From: Oscillospiraceae bacterium
GTDB taxonomy: Bacteria > Bacillota > Clostridia > Oscillospirales > Ruminococcaceae
Reading direction: 5' to 3'
Assembly: GCA_017518255.1 (NCBI GenBank)
Contig: JAFWVK010000060.1
Span: 1 to 37,400, forward strand
DNA length: 37,400 bases
The stretch's first letter is position 1, and every line of letters starts with the position of its first letter. Under the pieces are notes generated by a model that worked only from the letters and a program-made list of their open reading frames with translations, had not been told where the DNA came from and did not search any database. A program made the translations under genes and the position numbers. Shown here in pieces: positions 32,525 through 37,400 of this stretch.

Positions 32525-33560
32525 TAAAAAGCAGAAGCCGGCAAAAACGCAGAAGCAGCGCGACAATCGAATCGAATTCATCAGTGATTTTATCAGTCTG
32601 CTGATATTTGTCGGAATCGGTGTATTGATCGCGCGGATCGTATTTGCAGGCAGCCCGAATCGGGGACTGTATATCAAAATCGGCTGTCTGGTCATGGGCA
32701 TCGTGACGATCATAAGCTGTATCAGTACGGCGCGGGAAAACAAGCGGAAAACGCCGCTCGCCTCATGGCTGCTCTTTCTGGGATTTTTTGCGGTGACCGG
32801 TGTTCTGATCGCTGCGGATTCCGGAGCAATCAGGGAGCATTTCAAGCAAAACGCCGAAGCGAAAATCGAATCAAAGCTGGAACTTGCCGAATTCCGGGTA
32901 TCTGCCGGGCAGAATGACGAAAAAACCGTCAAGCTGTTCAAAAAAGCCGCGTGGACGGATGAGCATATCGAAAAGTGGAAGGATGCCTCCAGACTTGCGC
33001 ATATTTACAGCAGGATCGGAACCGTGTATTTCAACATGGATGATTTCGGTTCATGCCGGGAATATTATGCAATGGCAGCCGATCTGTACAAGTCCTACGG
33101 AGAGGAGGCAAATCCGTATCTCAGCAGCATGGCATTCAAGCTGATGATGATTGATGCAAAGGATGATAAACAGGAGGCAGTTTTGCAGGACGGCGAACAG
33201 CTCGCGGAATGGAACCGGTCAAATCAAAGGAAAAGCAATGAAACCGGCTTGATGTTCGTCTTTCTCGCGCAGGCATACTACAATCTCGGAGAATATGAAA
33301 AAGCAGACAGCTATTTTCGGGACGGCACGACAATGATCGAGGAAACCGCAGACTGGGGCGACATTGACAACGGAGACAAATCCTCTGCAATCGTGCTTTC
33401 CTGCGCGTATCAGTGCGCCGCGCTGAACTGTCAGAAGCGCGGCAATCAAACCGAAGCCGATGAATACAATCAGAAATACGATGACACTGTCTGGTATCAC
33501 GATCTGAGCGAGGAGGATCTCGAGCGATACCGCAATGAATTTCACTGGATGGAAAACTGA
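32445..33560 (+). CDS. Membrane protein with Gln/Pro-rich tail, three TM helices and TPRs
   Basis: 371 aa: a Gln/Glu/Pro/Lys-rich N-terminal cytoplasmic region (1-40), three membrane helices (about 50-70, 77-97, 108-128), then a TPR-like domain (~170-350) with SRIGTVYFNMDDFGSCREYYA and AYYNLGEYEKADSYF. Start ATG 32445 is preceded by AAAGGAG, which sits inside the upstream gene, giving an 80-base out-of-frame overlap. The overlap makes the end of the upstream protein and the start of this one compositionally odd (Ala/Gly/Thr versus Gln/Pro). It belongs to the kinase operon. Confidence 0.83.
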   Translation: MQELQEQNQEQQPPQTEPEQTQKQPPNKKQKPAKTQKQRDNRIEFISDFISLLIFVGIGVLIARIVFAGSPNRGLYIKIGCLVMGIVTIISCISTARENKRKTPLASWLLFLGFFAVTGVLIAADSGAIREHFKQNAEAKIESKLELAEFRVSAGQNDEKTVKLFKKAAWTDEHIEKWKDASRLAHIYSRIGTVYFNMDDFGSCREYYAMAADLYKSYGEEANPYLSSMAFKLMMIDAKDDKQEAVLQDGEQLAEWNRSNQRKSNETGLMFVFLAQAYYNLGEYEKADSYFRDGTTMIEETADWGDIDNGDKSSAIVLSCAYQCAALNCQKRGNQTEADEYNQKYDDTVWYHDLSEEDLERYRNEFHWMEN

Positions 33561-33568
33561 ACCGAAAA

Positions 33569-33611
33569 CACCGCACGGGGACACGAAAATTCCCGTGCGG
33601 TGATTTTTTTT
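33569..33611 (+). terminator. Terminator of the kinase/TPR operon, overlapping the next promoter
   Basis: CACCGCACGGG (33569-33579) pairs with CCCGTGCGGTG (33592-33602), followed by ATTTTTTTT. The loop carries the ACACGAAAATT part of the GGGACA-type box of the phosphatase promoter. Confidence 0.9.
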
Positions 33612-33619
33612 GCTATAAT
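33578..33619 (+). promoter_or_regulatory. GGGACA-TTCC type promoter of the phosphatase gene
   Basis: GGGACACGAAAATTCC (33578-33593) and -10 TATAAT (33614-33619), 36 bases apart, against 37 in the tandem array. The 16-base box differs by one base from that at 36976. Confidence 0.65.
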
Positions 33620-33668
33620 GCAATTGCGGTGAAAAACGCACCGTAATTCATCTCAGGAGTTGATCTTG

Positions 33669-34421
33669 ATGCTGCATTGTTATTACAATTATACAGCATA
33701 TACCGGCAAAGGCAGCCGTCACAATCAGAATGAGGACCGGATTCTGATCGCGGACAGAATCATGGAGCACGGCACACACAGCGGAACCGAAACGGGAAGG
33801 CTGCTTGCTGTTGTCTGCGACGGCGTCGGCGGAGAAGCAGGCGGCGCACAGGCAGCGCAGCTTGCTGCCGAAGGATTCCGCGGCAGTGCGGAGACACTGA
33901 AATCCCCTGTTTCCGTGATGCGGAAGCTGAATCGGATTCACGCGAACATCATGCAGAAGCAGCAGGCGGGCTGCAGCCGGATGGCTGCAGCCGCCGCAGG
34001 GCTTTTGTGCTTTCAGGAGCGGTTCATCGCCTTTTATATCGGGGATACCCGCATCTATCGAATCGAATCCGGCAGCGTCCGGCAGATTTCAACCGACCAT
34101 ACGGTCACGGAGGGAGGCAGGCTCAAACTTGCGCGGTATCTCGGCGGCGGCGGATTTGCCTGTCAGCCTGCACTCCGCTGCGGCAGCTTTCATGCAGATG
34201 CGGCGGAAATGCTGATCTGTACAGACGGCATTTACCGTGCAATTCCGGAAACGGCGCTGCATGCGATTCTGCTCTCTGACCATACGCCTGCGGAAAAGCA
34301 GCAGCTTCTGCTGAATGCCGCAGCGCACGGCGGCTCTGATGATGACAAAAGCCTTGTGCTGATCCGCTGTGAGAATCAGTCTTCCTCCGGTTCCGGGAAT
34401 GCGGCTTCCAGAACATCCTGA
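33669..34421 (+). CDS. PP2C-family Ser/Thr protein phosphatase
   Basis: 250 aa, soluble. PPM motifs occur in order: GSRHNQNEDR (metal-binding Asp), VVCDGVGGEAGG, a GDTRIYRI strand, the LICTDGIYR Asp and DDDKSLVLI. So it should dephosphorylate Ser/Thr residues with two Mn/Mg ions, most likely the substrates of the kinase at 28083 or the kinase itself. AGGAG lies 9 bases before ATG 33669; the TTG at 33660 is less likely. It has its own promoter. Its 3' end overlaps the convergent gene by 46 bases, unusual because neither gene then has room for a terminator. Confidence 0.93.
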   Translation: MLHCYYNYTAYTGKGSRHNQNEDRILIADRIMEHGTHSGTETGRLLAVVCDGVGGEAGGAQAAQLAAEGFRGSAETLKSPVSVMRKLNRIHANIMQKQQAGCSRMAAAAAGLLCFQERFIAFYIGDTRIYRIESGSVRQISTDHTVTEGGRLKLARYLGGGGFACQPALRCGSFHADAAEMLICTDGIYRAIPETALHAILLSDHTPAEKQQLLLNAAAHGGSDDDKSLVLIRCENQSSSGSGNAASRTS

Positions 34422-35839
34422 AATGCTCTGACCGGCGTGGGATCGTCCTCATCCAGATCATTTGCTTCAAACTGCTGCACGCTGTAAAGAATCAGCCAGT
34501 CAAATTGGTTTGCAGGATACAGCACCGGCAGGCGGCATTTGTCGAGCACGGCATTTGTGCTTTCCAAAAATGCGTAATAGCTCAGTTCCTCATCTGTATC
34601 CCATTCAAATTTCGGATCGTCGATCCGGATGGACCATCTGTATACAAAATCAAGATAGCACATCAGAACAATTGCTTTTCTGCCGGAGCCGTTTCGGTAA
34701 AGCGCAGCCGGATCCTTTTCCAGCGTTTTGAGCGTTTTGCCATTCGGAAACTGCTTTAATACTGTTTTTCCGAGTCCGGATGTTCTGTAAGCGCGCGGAC
34801 GGCCGTCATCATTTGTCAGGACAGGCAGCACCGTACGGATCAGATTCTCCTCGGAATACATCACGGCATCCAGAAAAGCAGCCAGTGTTTTCTGTACTTC
34901 CGGATCCTGCGACGGGAGCTGTTCCTGCGCAATCTGCTCTGCCAGTTCCAGACAGTATTTCAGATTGTTTTTCTGCAGTGCCTCCATGCCGAATTTGCCA
35001 TGGAATTTTTCATAGGCATTTCTGAAATTCCATGTAACCGGAATCGTCTGCGGTTTTGATTCATGTGTCTCTTGCTTCAAAATGACATTCTGATATTCCT
35101 CTGACATATCCCAGAGAATGACATTCATATATACGCGGTTTTTCAGCTTGTAATATTCCGCGACCGCCGTATTGGAATAGTTTGTGAATCGTGCCGTATT
35201 CGGAAGCAGAAAGGTCTGCATGAAGCTTTCGTCACTGTCCCAGTCAGAATTTCCAAGCAGCGTCTGCTCAAGAATCACGGTTGTCTGTCCGTGCGGATTC
35301 GCCGGCGCAGCAGCAATCTGAACGGTTCCGGAAGCCGGTGCATCAGCGTTTTCATAGTCCTGAATCAGCTTCTTTGCATCGTTCAGTCTGCGGTGGTTCA
35401 GGATGCAGTAAAGATAGATCGCGTCATATGCATTGCGGACATTGAAGCTGTGATAGCCGCATTTATTGAGAAATGCATTGGCATCATCCGCATCCAGATC
35501 AAGCGCAAAGCAGAGTGTAATTGCGGTTTCGCGATCGCGAAATTTGCCTTCTTTGCTGAACCAGCGCCTGACCTTTTTTTCTTCGCTTTTCGGATCCTTC
35601 ATGTCATTTCCAAGTTCTGAAATGAACCGCCATGACAGTTCAGAAATCATCGCTTCATTGTCATCAGTTTCCTGACAGATTCCCGCTTTGACCATGAACT
35701 CGCGCAGGAGCATTTCGGTTGTCTTGAAATGGTTGCCCTCCGAGAGATAATCCAGCACAACCTCCGGATCGCGGTATTTGTCTTCCATTGTCCCGAGTAA
35801 AAAAACGGAATTTTGTGCAAGCTCAGTAATACTGCCCAT
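34376..35839 (-). CDS. Large soluble protein of unknown function, N-terminal helical domain
   Basis: 487 aa, no signal or membrane segment. The N-terminal ~150 residues are helical and include RETAITLCFALDLDADDANA and YDAIYLYCIL, a pattern I associate with small helical regulatory domains found near Firmicutes kinase genes; I cannot name the family. The middle contains WDSDESFMQTFLLPNTARF, and the C-terminal third is Asp/Glu rich (ending DDPTPVRAFQDVLEAAFPEPEED). It has a consensus promoter and GGAGG ahead of ATG 35839. It converges on, and overlaps by 46 bases, the phosphatase gene. A phospho-substrate or effector of the kinase/phosphatase pair is a reasonable guess. Confidence 0.85.
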   Translation of the reverse strand: MGSITELAQNSVFLLGTMEDKYRDPEVVLDYLSEGNHFKTTEMLLREFMVKAGICQETDDNEAMISELSWRFISELGNDMKDPKSEEKKVRRWFSKEGKFRDRETAITLCFALDLDADDANAFLNKCGYHSFNVRNAYDAIYLYCILNHRRLNDAKKLIQDYENADAPASGTVQIAAAPANPHGQTTVILEQTLLGNSDWDSDESFMQTFLLPNTARFTNYSNTAVAEYYKLKNRVYMNVILWDMSEEYQNVILKQETHESKPQTIPVTWNFRNAYEKFHGKFGMEALQKNNLKYCLELAEQIAQEQLPSQDPEVQKTLAAFLDAVMYSEENLIRTVLPVLTNDDGRPRAYRTSGLGKTVLKQFPNGKTLKTLEKDPAALYRNGSGRKAIVLMCYLDFVYRWSIRIDDPKFEWDTDEELSYYAFLESTNAVLDKCRLPVLYPANQFDWLILYSVQQFEANDLDEDDPTPVRAFQDVLEAAFPEPEED

Positions 35840-35866
35840 AACGGCACCTCCTTTATCATTACATTT

Positions 35867-35895
35867 ATTATATCAAACTAAAAACGCATTGTCAA
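35867..35895 (-). promoter_or_regulatory. Sigma-A promoter of the 35839 gene
   Basis: Minus strand TTGACA (35895-35890), 17 bp, TATAAT (35872-35867), 27 bases before the start codon. Confidence 0.92.
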
Positions 35896-35912
35896 TAGAA
35901 GTGTTGTGCGCG

Positions 35913-36540
35913 GGGACATCAAAATTCCGGCAGCACAGAATCCGGATGCTATCATAAATGCATACCGGAAAGCAATCCGGCGGGACATCAAATTTCCGGC
36001 AGCACAGAATCCGGATGCTATCATAAATGCATACCGGAAAGACAAGCCGGCGGGACACCGAATTTTCGGCAGCACAGGAACCGGATGCTATAATAAGAGC
36101 ATACCGGAAAGACAAGCCGGCGGGACACCGAATTTCCGGCAGCACAGGAAACGGATGCTATCATAAATGCATACCGGATAGACAACCCGGCGGGACACCG
36201 AATTTCCGGCAGCACAGAATCCGGATGCTATAATAAAAGCATACCGGAAAGCCAATCCGGCGGGACACCGAATTTCCGGCAGCACAGGATCCGGATGCTA
36301 TAATAAGAGCATACCGGAAAGACAAGCCGGCGGGACACCGAATTTCCGGCGGCACAGAATCCGGATGCTATAATAAAAGCATACCGGAAAGCAATCCGGC
36401 GGGACATCAAATTTCCGGCAGCACAGGATCCGGATGCTATCATAAATGCATACCGGATAGACAACCCGGCGGGACATCAAATTTCCGGCAGCACAGGAAA
36501 CGGATGCTATAATAAAAGCATACCGGATAGACAAGCCGAT
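35913..36540 (+). repeat. Nine tandem 69-70-bp promoter-like units
   Basis: Units start (GGGACA) at 35913, 35982, 36052, 36122, 36192, 36262, 36332, 36401 and 36471. Each has GGGACAYSRAAWTTCCGGC, then CAGCACAGRAWCCGGATGC, then TATAAT or TATCAT starting 37 bases from the first G. An inverted repeat around the -10 follows (CCGGATGCT..AGCATACCGG) and a linker AWAGMCAASCCGGC. Five units have TATAAT and four TATCAT. There are no unique spacers, so it is not CRISPR. All units face the gene at 36569. It could be a multi-promoter array, a regulator-titrating array or an expanded intergenic repeat. Confidence 0.85.
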
Positions 36541-36568
36541 CAAAACCGAATGTATAGGAGAATCTGCC

Positions 36569-36937
36569 ATGGAAAACGAAAAGCGTTATCTGAACCCGAA
36601 CAAGGACGCGATCAGACTGATCGCAAGAAAGAGCAAGATCCGCGGCATGTTTGACATCTACATCAAGTATGACAAATCGGACTGGATGTACCTGATGGCA
36701 CACCGCAAAAACGCGCAGATCTACAGCCTGCTGAACAACGAGATCACGCTGAACCGCCTGCATGACGCCTCGCACAAGCTGGTGACTTACATCGCTGTGA
36801 AGGGCAACAACCGCTGCGGCAGAAACAACTGCACGAAAGACGCGCGCCGCAAGCACTCGCAGCAGATCGAGCACAACATCCGGTATCTGATCAGCAGAGC
36901 CTGCAGCTTCGTGAAGTACGAGACAGAATCCGCTTGA
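36569..36937 (+). CDS. Small basic protein of unknown function behind the promoter array
   Basis: 122 aa, Lys/Arg/Asn rich, soluble, beginning MENEKRYLNPNKDAIRLIAR. It has Cys in NNRCGRNNCTKDARRKH, a possible metal or nucleic-acid binding patch, and a C-terminal RYLISRACSFVKYETES. AGGAG is 9 bases before ATG 36569. Codon use (CTG, ATC, AAG, CGC) is strongly biased, as in highly expressed genes. The nine promoter-like units upstream also point to high or finely tuned expression. No family recognised. Confidence 0.8.
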   Translation: MENEKRYLNPNKDAIRLIARKSKIRGMFDIYIKYDKSDWMYLMAHRKNAQIYSLLNNEITLNRLHDASHKLVTYIAVKGNNRCGRNNCTKDARRKHSQQIEHNIRYLISRACSFVKYETESA

Positions 36938-36950
36938 CACAAATCCGTCC

Positions 36951-36973
36951 CCTCTCCTGCACCGCGCAGGAGA
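36951..36973 (+). terminator. Hairpin after the 36569 gene
   Basis: CTCTCCTGC and GCAGGAGAG flank a short loop (ACCGC). No T-run follows, so it is an uncertain terminator or mRNA 3' stabiliser. Confidence 0.45.
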
Positions 36974-36975
36974 GC

Positions 36976-37018
36976 GGGACACGGAAATTCCGCCGCAGAG
37001 AGCCCGAGGCGGTATCAT
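36976..37018 (+). promoter_or_regulatory. GGGACA-TTCC type promoter of the repeat-protein gene
   Basis: GGGACACGGAAATTCC (36976-36991) with TATCAT at 37013-37018, again 37 bases, and a GTATC..GATAC dyad around the -10. It looks like a diverged single unit of the array. About 150 bases of leader follow to the start codon; I see no gene in it. Confidence 0.65.
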
Positions 37019-37169
37019 GAAGATACTCCGGAGCAAGGTGCTCCTTTGATCCGCTGTCACCGGCTGGACAGGCGCATGCCGCAGCGATGACGAAGCCTGA
37101 TACAGTCTGCTCCGGCAGACACACACTTCTGACAGTACGCAAAGCGTACACAACGAAAGGACATGCCCC

Positions 37170-37400
37170 ATGAAAAAGTATTATGACCGCAACTTCAAGC
37201 AGACCGGCTACAGCAGCAAGACCATCTTCGGCGACAAGTGCATCCGCGGTATGGACGGCAAGGTCAAGTCCTACCAGAGCACCGACCTCTTCGGCAACAA
37301 GTGCTACCGCAACTCCGACCACAAGATCACCGGCTACGAGAGCCGCGATATCTTCGGCAACCGCTGCGTCCGCGGCACAGACGGCAAGGTCAAGGCATAT
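37170..37400 (+). CDS. Repeat protein, 5' part only (runs off the window)
   Basis: The open frame has 77 codons to the edge, starting MKKYYDRNFKQ, with GAAAGG 13 bases upstream. It consists of 21-residue repeats of the form GYxSxxIFGxKCxRGxDGKVK: three near-complete units, with a conserved Phe-Gly, Cys and Asp-Gly-Lys in each (the second unit has DHK). No signal peptide is visible. Strong codon bias (GGC, AAG, ATC, CGC) resembles the preceding gene. Short beta-rich repeats with one Cys each could stack into a solenoid; I do not recognise the family. Confidence 0.75.
   Translation, partial: MKKYYDRNFKQTGYSSKTIFGDKCIRGMDGKVKSYQSTDLFGNKCYRNSDHKITGYESRDIFGNRCVRGTDGKVKAY

Noticed and set aside
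35913..36540. CRISPR array
   Set aside because: The whole 70-bp unit repeats, with no unique spacers and no cas genes.
35873..36570. Several minus-strand frames with repeated RCPAGLSFRYAF-like text
   Set aside because: They translate the 70-bp tandem array; 70 is not a multiple of three, so frames merely cycle through the units.

Overview
The window looks like chromosomal DNA of a Ruminococcus-type member of the Clostridia (Oscillospiraceae). The grounds are a secreted protein with a type I dockerin next to Thr/Pro linkers, AAAGGAG ribosome-binding sites, canonical TTGACA-17-TATAAT promoters and the mix of GHKL/LytTR signalling, C39 peptide exporters and Ser/Thr kinase genes. Species is not decidable from the sequence alone. 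No rRNA, tRNA, phage, transposase or CRISPR genes were seen.

Layout. 1-860: repeat-rich intergenic DNA ending in a terminator. 862-2883 (-): an AgrC/AgrA-like pair (GHKL sensor kinase and LytTR response regulator). 2884-11018: three cassettes, each made of a promoter with two 21-bp-spaced LytTR-type boxes, a 10-11 codon micro-ORF MWDW(I/L)FGIFG(A), and a secreted cysteine-peptidase-fold wall hydrolase with a different binding domain (ricin-B lectin, bulb lectin, peptidoglycan-binding). Between cassettes 1 and 2 lies a minus-strand operon (7493-4422) of a methyltransferase/CPBP chimera, an ABC exporter and a small membrane protein, whose promoter has the same box geometry. 11231-15039 (-): an OmpR-type two-component system with a small partner, a dispersed repeat, then a lipoprotein and CPBP protease.

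15275-25136 (+) is a bacteriocin-like export locus: a C39-peptidase ABC transporter whose promoter again carries the LytTR box pair, two-TM small proteins at both ends (candidate immunity proteins), an HlyD-like adaptor, a Big_2-domain surface protein, two paralogous double-glycine precursors with near-identical promoter and leader but diverged cores, and a BcrA-type ABC transporter. 25202-27805 (-) encodes the dockerin-bearing M60-like metallopeptidase.

28083-35839 is a phospho-signalling module: transmembrane Ser/Thr kinase with TPRs, two more membrane TPR proteins, a PP2C phosphatase, and a convergent unknown gene. 35913-36540 holds nine tandem 70-bp units, each with a TATAAT/TATCAT box at a fixed 37 bases from a GGGACA box, upstream of a small basic protein. 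The same GGGACA-TTCC-(-10) arrangement precedes the kinase gene, the phosphatase gene and the repeat-protein gene at the right edge, suggesting a second regulon.

Main inference: the LytTR pair controls at least five promoters here (three micropeptide/hydrolase cassettes and two exporter operons). This forms a possible cell-density circuit in which leaderless WDW micropeptides are signals or effectors co-produced with wall hydrolases. The micropeptide family is the strongest candidate for an undescribed system; its function is inferred, not shown.
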